Assembly (NCBI RefSeq): GCF_902705885.1
Contig: NZ_CACSIP010000012.1
Span: 162,882-226,881, forward strand
Length of the DNA: 64,000 nucleotides
Direction of reading: 5' to 3'
Source of the DNA: Mycolicibacterium austroafricanum
Lineage (GTDB): Bacteria > Actinomycetota > Actinomycetes > Mycobacteriales > Mycobacteriaceae
Shown here: positions 15,232 through 23,852 of the stretch, piece after piece
Layout: each line of letters opens with the position of its first letter
Position numbering within the stretch: the stretch's first letter is position 1
Notes under the pieces: generated by a model
Told to the model about the DNA's origin: nothing
Databases searched by the model: none
Seen by the model: only the letters and a program-made list of their open reading frames with translations
Position numbers and translations under genes: made by a program

Positions 15232-17273
15232 GACTGCTCCTCACTCAGTGTCCGCAGCAGGAACTCGTAGACCAGCGCCGCGCGGAACGCGGTCTGTGCG
15301 TTGTCCGCGGCGCCCGCGTGGCCGCCCTCGATGTTCTCGTAGTAGCGCACCGGCTGGCCGGCTGCCTCGAGTGCGGCAGTCATCTTCCGTGCGTGTCCGG
15401 GGTGGACCCGGTCGTCGCGGGTGGACGTGGTGATCAACACCGGAGGATACCGGCGATCATCCGAAACATGCTGGTAAGGAGAGTATTTCGAGATGAACTC
15501 CCAGTCCTCGGGGTCATCGGGGTTTCCGTACTCGGCCACCCACGAGGCCCCCGCCAGAAGCAGGTGGAAGCGGCGCATGTCCAGCAGCGGGACACTGCAC
15601 ACCAAGGCGCCGAACAACTCCGGGTACTGCGTGAGCATGATGCCCATCAACAATCCGCCGTTGCTGCCGCCCTGCGCGCCGAGCTGCTCGACCGTGGTGA
15701 CCTCGCGGGCCACCAGATCCTTTGCCACCGCCGCGAAGTCCTCGGCCACCAGATGACGGCCCGCACGCATGGCCTGGGTGTGCCAGCCGGGTCCGTACTC
15801 GCCGCCGCCGCGGATGTTGGCCAGCACGTAGGTCCCTCCGCGGGCCAGCCACAGCCTGCCCAGAACGCCGTCATAGCCCGGAGTGCGGGCCACCTCGAAA
15901 CCGCCGTAACCACCGAGCAGCGTCGGACCCGGACCCTGCCGATGGCGATGGCCGACCACGAAGTACGGGATCGCGGTGCCGTCGTCGGAGGTGGCGAAAT
16001 ACTGACTCACCTCGAGGTCGGCGGCGTCGAAGAACGACGGGGCACGTTTGATCACCGAGAACGCCTCGGAACCGAGTGCGCCGCTGACGGCACCGTGGCG
16101 GAGGCGCGACGGAGTGTCGAAACCCGAAGAGTCGAGGAATATCTCATCTCCCAGGTCGTCTGCGGTGACGATGACGGTGTTGGTGTTGTCCGGCAGCCCT
16201 GTCACCGGTTCGCTGGTCCAGGCCCCCGGTGTGAACACCTCGACGTGGCTGGCCACGTCGGCGAGCGTGACGACGACCAGGCGGTCGCGGGTCCACGCGT
16301 AGTGGTTCAGACAGGTGTGCTCGTCGGGTGTGAACACCACCCGCAGTTCGGCTGTGCCGGCAAGGAATTCGTCGTAGTCGGCCGCCAGCAGGGAGCCCGC
16401 GACATACCGGTCGACACCGTGGAACCAGTCGGTGCGCAGCTCGATCAGCAGCCAGTCGCGATGCACCGAGATGCTCGAATCGGTCGGGACGTCGAAACGG
16501 ATCAGCTCACCGGCACGCAACTCGTAGACCTCTTCGTTGAAGAAGTCCAGCGCCCGGCTCACCAGCGTCCGCTCGAAGCCGACCGTGCGATCGACAGACG
16601 CCGCGACGACGACATCGGTCGGGGCGCCGCTGAACACCGTTTCGGCGTCGGCGAGCGGCTGGCCCCGCCGCCAGCGCTTGACCACCCGCGGATAGCCGGA
16701 CTCGGTGAGTGACCCCTCACCGAAATCGGTGCCGACCAGGACGGTGTTCTCGTCCTCCCAGGTGATCTGCGACTTGGCCTCGGGCAGCGCGAAACCACCG
16801 TCGACGAACTCTCGGGTGCGCATGTCGAACTCACGCACCACTGCCGCATCCGACCCGCCGGGCGACAGACTGATCAGCGCCAGGGTGTGGTCCGGGTTGA
16901 TGACGGCGGCCCCCGCCCACACCCACTTGACGTCGTCGTCGGCGGCCAGCCGGTCCACGTCGATGACGACGTCCCAGTCCGGCTTCTCGCTGCGATAGCT
17001 CTCCAGAGTGGTGCGCCGCCACAGTCCGCGCGGATTGTCTGCATCGCGCCAGAAGTTGTAGAGGTGGTCACCGCGCCGGAGCACATAGGGGATCCGGGTG
17101 TCGGTGTCGAGCACCTCGAGCGCTTCGGAGCGCATCTGTTCGAAGCGCTCGCCGCCCAACTCGGCCACGGTCGGTTCGTTGTGGCTCCGGACCCAGGCCA
17201 GCGCGTCGTCGCCGGTGACCTCCTCCAGCCAGAGGTACGGGTCGGTGTCGGTCTGCGCAGGAGCGTCGGTCAC
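15228..17273 (-). CDS. Prolyl oligopeptidase family serine peptidase (S9)
   Basis: A 681-residue S9 peptidase with an N-terminal seven-bladed propeller and a C-terminal alpha/beta-hydrolase domain. The catalytic triad is readable: Ser in GGSNGGLLMG, Asp in RDDRVHPGHARKM and His in EGGHAGAADN. Such enzymes cleave short proline-containing peptides, usually in the cytoplasm, and no signal peptide is present. ATG 17273 starts MTDAPAQTDTDPYLWLEEV, where DPYLWLE is the conserved N-terminal motif. The following lipoprotein gene overlaps by 4 bp. Full family length with no defect. Confidence 0.93.
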   Translation of the reverse strand: MTDAPAQTDTDPYLWLEEVTGDDALAWVRSHNEPTVAELGGERFEQMRSEALEVLDTDTRIPYVLRRGDHLYNFWRDADNPRGLWRRTTLESYRSEKPDWDVVIDVDRLAADDDVKWVWAGAAVINPDHTLALISLSPGGSDAAVVREFDMRTREFVDGGFALPEAKSQITWEDENTVLVGTDFGEGSLTESGYPRVVKRWRRGQPLADAETVFSGAPTDVVVAASVDRTVGFERTLVSRALDFFNEEVYELRAGELIRFDVPTDSSISVHRDWLLIELRTDWFHGVDRYVAGSLLAADYDEFLAGTAELRVVFTPDEHTCLNHYAWTRDRLVVVTLADVASHVEVFTPGAWTSEPVTGLPDNTNTVIVTADDLGDEIFLDSSGFDTPSRLRHGAVSGALGSEAFSVIKRAPSFFDAADLEVSQYFATSDDGTAIPYFVVGHRHRQGPGPTLLGGYGGFEVARTPGYDGVLGRLWLARGGTYVLANIRGGGEYGPGWHTQAMRAGRHLVAEDFAAVAKDLVAREVTTVEQLGAQGGSNGGLLMGIMLTQYPELFGALVCSVPLLDMRRFHLLLAGASWVAEYGNPDDPEDWEFISKYSPYQHVSDDRRYPPVLITTSTRDDRVHPGHARKMTAALEAAGQPVRYYENIEGGHAGAADNAQTAFRAALVYEFLLRTLSEEQS

Positions 17274-17301
17274 CCCCCCATTCTGCGCAACCGGTCGCCC
17301 G

Positions 17302-19134
17302 TCAGCTCAGGTGGTGCACCTCCTGCAGTCCGTAGACCGGGGTGGCCATGCCGACGTGACGCGCCTTGAGCTGCAGCGCCAGATACAGCGAGTAATGCCT
17401 CGACTGGTGCAGATTGCCGCCGTGGAACCACAGATTGGGCTGCTGGGTGGGCTTCCACATGTTGCGTTGCTCGCCTTCCCACGGCCCCGGATCCTTGGGG
17501 GTGTCGCTGCCCAGGCCCCACACCTTGCCCACCCTGTCGGCGACGTCCTGGCCGATCAGGTCGGCGGCCCAACCGTTCATCGAGCCGTACCCGGTGGCGT
17601 AGACGACGACGTCGGCCGGCAGTTCGGTGCCGTCGGCGAGCACCACCGAGTCCTCGGTCAGGTGATCAACCTGTCCGTGGGCCAGCTTGATCCTGCCGTC
17701 GGCGACCATCTCGCAGGCCCCGACGTCGATGTAGTACCCCGAGCCGCGCCGCAGGTACTTCATGAACAGTCCGGAACCGTCGGCGCCCCAGTCGAGTTCG
17801 AATCCCGCCGCCTCCAGGCGGTCGTAGAAGTCGCGGTCGCGCTCGCGCATCTGGTCGTACAACGGGATCTGGAACTCGTGCATGATCCGGTACGGCAGCG
17901 ACGCGAACGTCAGATCCGCCTTCTCGGTGGTCATGCCGGACTCGACCGCCTGCTCCGAGTAGAGGGCTCCGAGACCGATCTCCATCAGGCTGTCCGACCT
18001 CACGATGTGCGTCGAGGATCGCTGCACCATCGTCACGTCGACGCCGTTCTCGTAGAGCGCCTTGCAGATGTCGTGGGCGGAGTTGTTCGACCCGATCACC
18101 ACGGCCTTCTTGCCGACGTAGCCGTCGGGACCCGGGTGGGCGCTGGAATGGTGCTGGTCGCCGCGGAACACGTCCTGACCCGGCAGGGTGGGGACGCTGG
18201 GTTTACCGGACATCCCGGTGGCGAGCACCAGCTGGGTGGGATGCAGGGTGAGTCGCTCCCCGTCGCGGTCCACCTCGACCGTCCATCGTTGCTCGGCCTC
18301 GTCGAAGCTCGCCGACAGGCACGTCGTCTTCGACCAATACGGCACCTCCATCACCCGGGTGTAGAACTCCAGCCAGTCGCCGATCTTGTCCTTCGGCGCG
18401 AACACCGGCCAGTTCGCCGGGAACGGCATGTAGGGCAGGTGGTCGTACCACACCGGGTCGTGCAGGCACAGCGACTTGTACCGCTGGCGCCACTGGTCGC
18501 CCGGCCGCTCGTGGCGGTCGACGACGATCGCCGGCACCCCGAGCTGGCGCAGCCGCGCCCCGAGCGCGATGCCGCCCTGTCCGCCGCCGATCACCAGCAC
18601 GTAGGGCTGGGTGGTGCGGCCCAGCTCGGCGTCCTCGGCCTCGCGCTTCTCGGCCCACGACCGCGGATCCGGATCGTCACCGTGCACGGCGCCCAGGACC
18701 CGGCTGGGTCCCTTGCGTTCCTCGTGTCCTTTGAGTTCCTGCAGCGCGGTCAGCAGCGTCCACGCCCTGTCGTCCCCACCGTCGCGCCGCAGCCGCAGGT
18801 GCCCGACGCCGCGGCCGGCGCCGGTCTCGAACTCGATGAACGCCGACACCACGTCGTCGTCGGCGGTGGCCGGCTCGCGGGTCCGGAAGCCCGCCGGATC
18901 GGTCTCGATCAGCCGGGCGCCGAGCATGTCGGCGATCTGGTCGCGGCCCTCCAGGGTCTTGATGTTCCAGGTGAACGACACCAGGTCGCGCCAGAAACCG
19001 TCGACGGCGAACATGGCGGCGACCCGCTGGACGTCGCGCACAGCCAGGGCGGCTTCGAAGTCGGCGAGCCAGGCGTCCACGCGTTGTTGCGGGGTCAGAT
19101 CGGGAGTCGTGCGAGATTCGAGAGTGGAAGTCAT
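17302..19134 (-). CDS. Flavin-containing monooxygenase with N-terminal SnoaL/NTF2-like domain
   Basis: A 610-residue NAD(P)H- and FAD-dependent monooxygenase. Residues 1-150 form an NTF2-like domain. GGGQGGIALG at about 180 is the FAD motif and GSNNSAHDICKAL the second dinucleotide motif, in the order found in flavin monooxygenases and Baeyer-Villiger enzymes. ATG 19134 is preferred over the upstream in-frame start at 19212, which would run into the operator. It is transcribed divergently from the butanediol dehydrogenase/acetoin reductase genes across a shared GTTGCA palindrome, suggesting the same inducer. The substrate is not known; a vicinal diketone or ketone is a guess from context. Confidence 0.85.
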   Translation of the reverse strand: MTSTLESRTTPDLTPQQRVDAWLADFEAALAVRDVQRVAAMFAVDGFWRDLVSFTWNIKTLEGRDQIADMLGARLIETDPAGFRTREPATADDDVVSAFIEFETGAGRGVGHLRLRRDGGDDRAWTLLTALQELKGHEERKGPSRVLGAVHGDDPDPRSWAEKREAEDAELGRTTQPYVLVIGGGQGGIALGARLRQLGVPAIVVDRHERPGDQWRQRYKSLCLHDPVWYDHLPYMPFPANWPVFAPKDKIGDWLEFYTRVMEVPYWSKTTCLSASFDEAEQRWTVEVDRDGERLTLHPTQLVLATGMSGKPSVPTLPGQDVFRGDQHHSSAHPGPDGYVGKKAVVIGSNNSAHDICKALYENGVDVTMVQRSSTHIVRSDSLMEIGLGALYSEQAVESGMTTEKADLTFASLPYRIMHEFQIPLYDQMRERDRDFYDRLEAAGFELDWGADGSGLFMKYLRRGSGYYIDVGACEMVADGRIKLAHGQVDHLTEDSVVLADGTELPADVVVYATGYGSMNGWAADLIGQDVADRVGKVWGLGSDTPKDPGPWEGEQRNMWKPTQQPNLWFHGGNLHQSRHYSLYLALQLKARHVGMATPVYGLQEVHHLS

Positions 19135-19171
19135 GTGAGCCAGGACACATCCCGCGCCGGGGTCCTGACAA

Positions 19172-19215
19172 GAGTTGCGAACGGTTGCACACAGGCCTGC
19201 AACCCCCTGCAACTC
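19172..19215. promoter_or_regulatory. Composite GTTGCA palindromic operator (AcoR/MimR-like) in the divergent region
   Basis: Four half-sites form a nested palindrome: GAGTTGC (19172) with GCAACTC (ending 19215), and GGTTGCA (19183-19189) with TGCAACC (19198-19204). The two 18-bp arms match at 14 of 18 positions around an 8-bp centre, and half-sites on each side are 11 bp apart, one helical turn. It lies between the flavin monooxygenase and butanediol dehydrogenase starts. The sequence is reminiscent of sites bound by AcoR-type GAF regulators, and the regulator encoded at 21144-22475 is the obvious candidate. Confidence 0.6.
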
Positions 19216-19252
19216 TTTCGCGCTGTGGCCGCCGTCACATAGAACTGCCGAT

Positions 19253-20332
19253 ATGAGAGCAGCTGTGTACTACGGACCGAACAAAGTCGAGATCGACGAC
19301 GTCGCCGAACCCGAGCCCACACCGGGCACCGTCAAAGTCCGCGTCGGCTTCAACGGCATCTGCGGCACCGATCTGCACGAGTACTACGCCGGTCCGATCT
19401 TCGTCCCGACCCAGCCGCACCCGCTGACCGGGCAGGAGCTGCCGCTGACCCTCGGGCACGAGTTCTCCGGCACCATCACCGCCGTCGGCGCCGGCGTCAG
19501 CGGATGGAACGAGGGCGACCGGGTGGCGGTCGAGCCGATCTACAAGTGCGGCCACTGCGGCCCGTGCCAGGCCGGCAACTACAACGTCTGCCGGCAGATC
19601 GGCTTCCACGGTCTGATGTCCGACGGCGGCATGGCCGAGTACACCGTCGTCCCGACCAGCATGCTGCACACGCTGCCCGACGACGTGTCACTGGAGCTGG
19701 GTGCGCTCGTCGAACCGATGTCGGTGGCCTACCACGCCGCGACGCTCGGCGACGTGCACCCGGGCGACACCGCAATGGTCTTCGGGGCCGGTCCGATCGG
19801 TATCGGCCTGTGGTTCGCGCTGCGCGGCAAAGGACTCGAGGACGTGTTCGTCGTCGAGCCCTCACCCACCCGGCGCGCCGCGGTCGAAGCGCTCGGCGCC
19901 GCCACCCTGGATCCGGCAGCCGTGGACGTCGCGCAGTTGATCGCCGACCACACCGCAGGCGCCGGGGCCGACGCCGTGTTCGACGCAGCCGGCGTGGCGC
20001 CGGCCGTCGCCACGGCCCTGGCCTGTGTCGGCTCACGCAAACCGATGATCAGCGTCGCGATCTACGAAAAGCCACTGGAGACACCACTTCTGAACCTCGT
20101 GATGAACGAGTCCCGGATCCAGGGGTCGCTGTGTTACACCGGCGCGGACTTCGAAGCGGTGATCGCGCTGATGGCCCGGGGCGCCTACGACACCACCGGG
20201 TGGGTGACCCGAATCCCGATCGACGACGTGATCGACGAGGGGTTCGAGGCACTGCACGCCGGCAAGAAGATGAAAGTGCTGGTCGCCCCGACCGATTCAC
20301 CCGGAGTCGATCCGAGCGGAGCGAACGCATGA
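19253..20332 (+). CDS. Zinc-dependent 2,3-butanediol dehydrogenase (alcohol dehydrogenase superfamily)
   Basis: A 359-residue medium-chain dehydrogenase that likely interconverts 2,3-butanediol and acetoin (or acetoin and diacetyl) with NAD. Catalytic zinc residues are in GICGTDLHEY and GHEFSG; the structural zinc site is CGHCGPCQAGNYNVC; the Rossmann motif is VFGAGPIGIG. The N-terminus MRAAVYYGPNKVEIDDV is typical of (R,R)-butanediol dehydrogenases. ATG 19253 lies 38 bp beyond the composite operator. It overlaps the acetoin reductase gene by 4 bp (ATGA). The superfamily is certain, the substrate is inferred from similarity and neighbours. Confidence 0.87.
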   Translation: MRAAVYYGPNKVEIDDVAEPEPTPGTVKVRVGFNGICGTDLHEYYAGPIFVPTQPHPLTGQELPLTLGHEFSGTITAVGAGVSGWNEGDRVAVEPIYKCGHCGPCQAGNYNVCRQIGFHGLMSDGGMAEYTVVPTSMLHTLPDDVSLELGALVEPMSVAYHAATLGDVHPGDTAMVFGAGPIGIGLWFALRGKGLEDVFVVEPSPTRRAAVEALGAATLDPAAVDVAQLIADHTAGAGADAVFDAAGVAPAVATALACVGSRKPMISVAIYEKPLETPLLNLVMNESRIQGSLCYTGADFEAVIALMARGAYDTTGWVTRIPIDDVIDEGFEALHAGKKMKVLVAPTDSPGVDPSGANA

Positions 20333-21120
20333 CCCCCACGGGACACCTTCACGGCAGAGTCGCACTCGTCACCGGAGCCGGGCGCGGGATCGGTCGTGGG
20401 ATCGCGCTGCGTCTGGCGCGCGACGGCGCCGACGTCGCGCTGCTCGACGTGCGTCCCGAAGGTATCGAGTACGTGGCCGGGGAGATCGCCGACATCGGCT
20501 GTAAGGCAACGACAGTCGTCGCCGACGTAAGCGATCGTGACCAGGTGTTCGCTGCTGTCGACTTCGCGGCTTCCGCGCTGGGCGGTCTCGACATCATGGT
20601 CAACAACGCCGGGATCGCCCTGGTCGGCCCGATCGCCGATGTCACCGCCGACGACGTGGCCCGGGTGTGGGCGATCAACGTCAACGGGGTGCTGTGGGGC
20701 ACCCAGGCGGCGGTTGCGAAGTTCAAGGAACTGGGCCGCGGAGGCAAGATCATTAATGCGTCGTCGATCGCCGGCCACGACGGGTTCGCGATGCTGGGGG
20801 TGTACAGCGCCTCGAAATTCGCGGTGCGGGCGCTCACCCAGGCGGCCGCCAAAGAGCACGCCGCCGACGGGATCACCGTCAACGCGTACTGCCCGGGAGT
20901 GGTCGGCACCGACATGTGGGTGGAGATCGACAAGCGCTTCGCCGAACTGACCGGGGCCGCCGAGGGCGAGACCTACGACAAGTTCGTCGGCGGCATCGCG
21001 TTGGGCCGCGCCGAGACGCCCGACGACGTCGCCGGTTTCGTGTCGTACCTGGCGGGGCCTGACGCCGACTACATGACCGGCCAGTCCGGCCTCATCGACG
21101 GCGGCCTGGTCTACCGCTGA
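20329..21120 (+). CDS. Acetoin reductase-like short-chain dehydrogenase
   Basis: A 263-residue SDR matching acetoin(diacetyl) reductase. It has TGAGRGIGRGIA (cofactor), NNAG, IINASSIAGH with the catalytic Ser, and YSASKFAVRAL with the catalytic Tyr and Lys. The C-terminal DADYMTGQSGLIDGGLVYR segment is typical. ATG 20329 overlaps the butanediol dehydrogenase stop. Together the two enzymes of different superfamilies would handle stereoisomers of acetoin/2,3-butanediol. A dihydroxyacid or other diol substrate is the alternative. Confidence 0.88.
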   Translation: MTPTGHLHGRVALVTGAGRGIGRGIALRLARDGADVALLDVRPEGIEYVAGEIADIGCKATTVVADVSDRDQVFAAVDFAASALGGLDIMVNNAGIALVGPIADVTADDVARVWAINVNGVLWGTQAAVAKFKELGRGGKIINASSIAGHDGFAMLGVYSASKFAVRALTQAAAKEHAADGITVNAYCPGVVGTDMWVEIDKRFAELTGAAEGETYDKFVGGIALGRAETPDDVAGFVSYLAGPDADYMTGQSGLIDGGLVYR

Positions 21121-21143
21121 GATGCGGAGCACACTGGGGTTCG

Positions 21144-22475
21144 ATGCCCAGCAATATCGGCAGTGCGCCCGTGCCTGAACCGGCAGTGGCCGCAGGCGAG
21201 GACCCGCGCAGGTATGCGCGGTTGATGTCGGCTGTGTACGACGCGACGATGGCCGGCAACCGGGCCCCCGCCCGGCCGCGGGAGGTCATCGGCGATTCCT
21301 GGCAGCGGCTCATCGCCCGCGGAATCGACCCCGATGTCGGCACCGAACCGGTGGTGGAGACGGGTGCCCTGGAGATGCTGCGGCGTGCGTCCGGGTTGAT
21401 GGAGGTGCTCGACGAGATCTCCCACGGCTTGGAGTCGCTGGTGGCCGAGGGGGCGAACATCCTGGTGGTCGCCGACGCGAAGGGCCGGGTGCTGTGGCGC
21501 TCCGGGTCGCCGGCGGTGCTGATGAACGCCGACCGCCTGGGGTTCGTCGAAGGCGCCAACTGGGGTGAGGGTTCGGTGGGCACCAACGCGATCGGCACCG
21601 CGCTGGTGTCCCAGCGCGCGGTGCAGGTGTTCTCTGCCGAGCACTTCCTGCGCAGCCACCATCCATGGACGTGCGCCGGGGCGCCGATCCGCGATCCGAG
21701 AACCGGGCAGGTGATCGGCGTCGTCGACGTCTCGGGCCCGGCTCCGACCGTGCACCCCACGACGATCGCGCTGGTGGACGCGGTGGCGCGGCTCGCCGAG
21801 TCCCAGTTGCGCCAGGAGCACGACCGCACGCTCAACCGGCTGCGGGCGTTCGCCGCGCCGATCCTGGCGCGGATGGGCAGCCCGGCCCTGGCCGTCGACA
21901 CCGAAGGCTGGGTCGCGGCGGTCGACGCGATGCCGATGCACAACCGGATACTGCTGCCCGATCAGCTGGCCCCCGGTCGGGTGCGGTTGGCGACGCTGGG
22001 GTGGTGTGCGGTCGAACCCCTTCCCGGTGGCTGGCTGGTGAGGCCGGCGGCCGGGGACGATCAGGGCGACCCGCAGCAGCCGGCGCGGGTGACGCTGGAC
22101 TTCGGTAACCCGGACCGGCCGTCGCTGCGGCTGGCAGGCGAATTCGGGTACTGGACCCATGATCTGTCGCTGCGACACGCGGAGATCCTCTTGGCCCTGG
22201 CGCTTTCACCACAGGGGCGGACAGCCCCGCAGCTCGCCGAGGATCTGTACGGCGACCGGTCACGGGTGGTCACGGTGCGCGCGGAGATGTCACGGCTGCG
22301 AAAGCAGTTCGCCGGCGTGCTCGCCGCCCAGCCGTACCGCTTCGCCGGTTCGGTTGATCTCGAGCTGCGTTATCCCGACGATCGGCGGCTGCTGTTGCCG
22401 CCGTCGACGGCGCCGGCGGTCCGGGCCGCCCGCACGGCCGGTGCACCCGCAGAACAGCGAGAGCACAATGGTTAA
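21144..22475 (+). CDS. GAF-domain transcriptional regulator, AcoR-like N-terminus with C-terminal winged helix
   Basis: A 443-residue regulator. Residues 60-240 contain the AcoR-type GAF sensor (EGANWGEGSVGTNAIGTAL, then SHHPWTCAGAPI). In sigma-54 activators an AAA+ domain follows, but here there is no GAFTGA or Walker motif. Instead a linker leads to a winged-helix-like segment at about 335-385 (RTAPQLAEDLYGDRSRVVTV). It therefore probably acts with ordinary RNA polymerase, consistent with the absence of sigma-54 in mycobacteria. It follows the acetoin reductase by 23 bp and likely binds the composite site at 19172-19215. Its stop codon TAA was generated by the 21-bp duplication at 22453-22494. 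Confidence 0.83.
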   Translation: MPSNIGSAPVPEPAVAAGEDPRRYARLMSAVYDATMAGNRAPARPREVIGDSWQRLIARGIDPDVGTEPVVETGALEMLRRASGLMEVLDEISHGLESLVAEGANILVVADAKGRVLWRSGSPAVLMNADRLGFVEGANWGEGSVGTNAIGTALVSQRAVQVFSAEHFLRSHHPWTCAGAPIRDPRTGQVIGVVDVSGPAPTVHPTTIALVDAVARLAESQLRQEHDRTLNRLRAFAAPILARMGSPALAVDTEGWVAAVDAMPMHNRILLPDQLAPGRVRLATLGWCAVEPLPGGWLVRPAAGDDQGDPQQPARVTLDFGNPDRPSLRLAGEFGYWTHDLSLRHAEILLALALSPQGRTAPQLAEDLYGDRSRVVTVRAEMSRLRKQFAGVLAAQPYRFAGSVDLELRYPDDRRLLLPPSTAPAVRAARTAGAPAEQREHNG

Positions 22476-22494
22476 CAGCGAGAGCACAATGGTT
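22453..22494. repeat. 21-bp tandem duplication spanning a stop codon and a start codon
   Basis: Two identical 21-bp units (22453-22473 and 22474-22494). Each carries GCGAGAG and an ATG. The junction of the units forms the regulator's TAA (22473-22475). Both ATGs (22468 and 22489) are in frame with the DUF779 gene, so its start region is duplicated. Without the duplication the regulator frame would stay open for about 60 more codons. Confidence 0.9.
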
Positions 22495-22980
22495 GGTGTG
22501 GACACACCGAACCGGGCCCTGGTCACCGAGGCTGCCGCCGAACTCCTGCGACGCCTGCAGCAGCGCCACGGTGCGTTGATGTTCCACCAGTCCGGCGGGT
22601 GCTGCGACGGGTCGTCGCCGATGTGTTATCCCGACGGCGACTTCATCGTCGGTGACCGGGACGTCCTTCTGGCGGTTCTCGACGTCGGCGACGGCGGGGT
22701 TCCGGTGTGGATCTCCGGTCCCCAGTTCGACGCGTGGAAACACACCCAGTTGGTGATCGACGTCGTGCCGGGGCGCGGTGGTGGGTTCAGCTTGGAGGCA
22801 CCTGAGGGCATGCGTTTTCTGTCCCGGGGCCGGGCGTTCACCGATGAGGAGAACCGGGCCCTGAGCGCCGTGCCGCCGGTGACGGGCGCCGACTTCGAGC
22901 GCGGGGTTCGGCCCCCGTCGAACGGGACCCATGTGGTGGCCGAGGCCGTTGATGCCTGCCCGGTCCCGCTGAAGCCCTGA
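22489..22980 (+). CDS. DUF779 protein (Rv0459 family)
   Basis: A 163-residue DUF779 protein with the diagnostic HQSGGCCDGSSPMCYPDGDF segment, including three Cys. The family is found beside aldehyde and alcohol dehydrogenase genes and its biochemical function is unknown; the Cys cluster suggests metal or thiol binding. Start choice is ambiguous because the 21-bp duplication gives two in-frame ATGs, 22468 (overlapping the regulator stop) and 22489, each behind the same GAGAG. It is last in the acetoin/butanediol cluster. In M. tuberculosis the ortholog follows an aldehyde dehydrogenase gene, here replaced by the cluster. Confidence 0.83.
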   Translation: MVGVDTPNRALVTEAAAELLRRLQQRHGALMFHQSGGCCDGSSPMCYPDGDFIVGDRDVLLAVLDVGDGGVPVWISGPQFDAWKHTQLVIDVVPGRGGGFSLEAPEGMRFLSRGRAFTDEENRALSAVPPVTGADFERGVRPPSNGTHVVAEAVDACPVPLKP

Positions 22981-22987
22981 TTCCACT

Positions 22988-23049
22988 CGCGAAATATCAT
23001 TCCGGGCTGCGAAATTAGGCCTCGCGACGACCCGGAACGGTATTTCGCG
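22988..23049. repeat. 19-bp imperfect inverted repeat containing the CCGGAACGGTATT core
   Basis: Arms 22988-23006 and 23031-23049 are complementary at 17 of 19 positions, with a 24-nt spacer. The right arm carries the same CCGGAACGGTATT core as the repeats at 11688 and 15168, but the flanks differ (ends in TTTCGCG). It sits between the DUF779 stop and the next gene and may act as a terminator. Confidence 0.65.
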
Positions 23050-23102
23050 GCGGGCGGCGCGCCGCGAGGGATCGGGCCTGCCGCGGCGTTATCGTCGAGA
23101 GC

Positions 23103-23381
23103 GTGATCCCGCTGCCGCGTCCGTCGGTGTTGGCCGGCGTGATGATCGTCGGGGTTGCCGTCGGCATGATGGCCGCGGTCGCCGCCACCGTGGAGGTCAC
23201 CGCAACGGTGCGTCCCGACATCGTGATCGCAGTGGTGATCGGCGTCCCGGCGATCGTGGGTCTGCTGACGATCCTGTTCTCGAGCCGGCGGTGGGTCACC
23301 GCGCTGGGGGCACTGGTGCTCGCCGTGGGGCCCGGCTGGTTCGGAGCGCTGGCCGCGATCCAGGTGGCCTCCGGTGGCTGA
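23103..23381 (+). CDS. Small membrane protein (Rv0460-like)
   Basis: A 92-residue protein with three hydrophobic helices (about residues 8-30, 40-60 and 66-88) and short loops. Position and shape match the conserved hydrophobic protein that precedes lpdC in M. tuberculosis. GTG 23103 is the assigned start. It overlaps the next membrane protein gene by 8 bp. No motif suggests a function. Confidence 0.75.
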   Translation: MIPLPRPSVLAGVMIVGVAVGMMAAVAATVEVTATVRPDIVIAVVIGVPAIVGLLTILFSSRRWVTALGALVLAVGPGWFGALAAIQVASGG

Positions 23382-23820
23382 GGGCGACCGCGAGGGTGAA
23401 CACACCCAGCCGTTCACGCCCGAGTTCACCGGGTCCTTCACCGCTCAGGGCCTCATGGACGGGCCCGCACCGGTGCCGCCGGCTCTGCACTCGCCGCAAC
23501 CGCTCGTGGTTCCGGGTGTCGACCAGTTTCTCAATCGGTGGCGGTTCGTGCTCGTCGTGACCGGTGTGTGGATCGTCGCGGCGGCGGCCGGGGTGGGCCT
23601 GTACTACTGGTGGTATCAGTCGCTGGACAAGACCATGCCGGTCTTCGCCGTGCTGGTCTACCTGGTGTCGTGCATCGTCGGCAGTCTGCTCACCGCCATG
23701 GTGCAGAACCGACCGGCGATGTCGGCGACCGCCATCGCGCTGATGTCGGCGCCGTTCGCGTCGACCGCGGCGGCCGCTGTGCTGTACGGCGGTTACGTAT
23801 TCGGCTGGATCACCCGGTAG
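23374..23820 (+). CDS. Membrane protein (Rv0461-like)
   Basis: A 148-residue protein with a proline-rich, probably cytoplasmic N-terminal 50 residues followed by three hydrophobic helices (about 58-80, 90-110 and 120-142). It matches the second small membrane gene upstream of lpdC in mycobacteria. GTG 23374 starts inside the previous gene, so the two are probably translated together. Function unknown. Confidence 0.75.
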   Translation: MAEGDREGEHTQPFTPEFTGSFTAQGLMDGPAPVPPALHSPQPLVVPGVDQFLNRWRFVLVVTGVWIVAAAAGVGLYYWWYQSLDKTMPVFAVLVYLVSCIVGSLLTAMVQNRPAMSATAIALMSAPFASTAAAAVLYGGYVFGWITR

Positions 23821-23852
23821 CGACCGCGCCGGGCCTATTAGGGTGGGAAAGC

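Noticed and set aside
17098..19242. A 714-codon open frame on the plus strand opposite the flavin monooxygenase and peptidase
   Set aside because: It is antisense to two well-supported genes, has no recognisable motif and low-complexity composition typical of GC-rich shadow frames.
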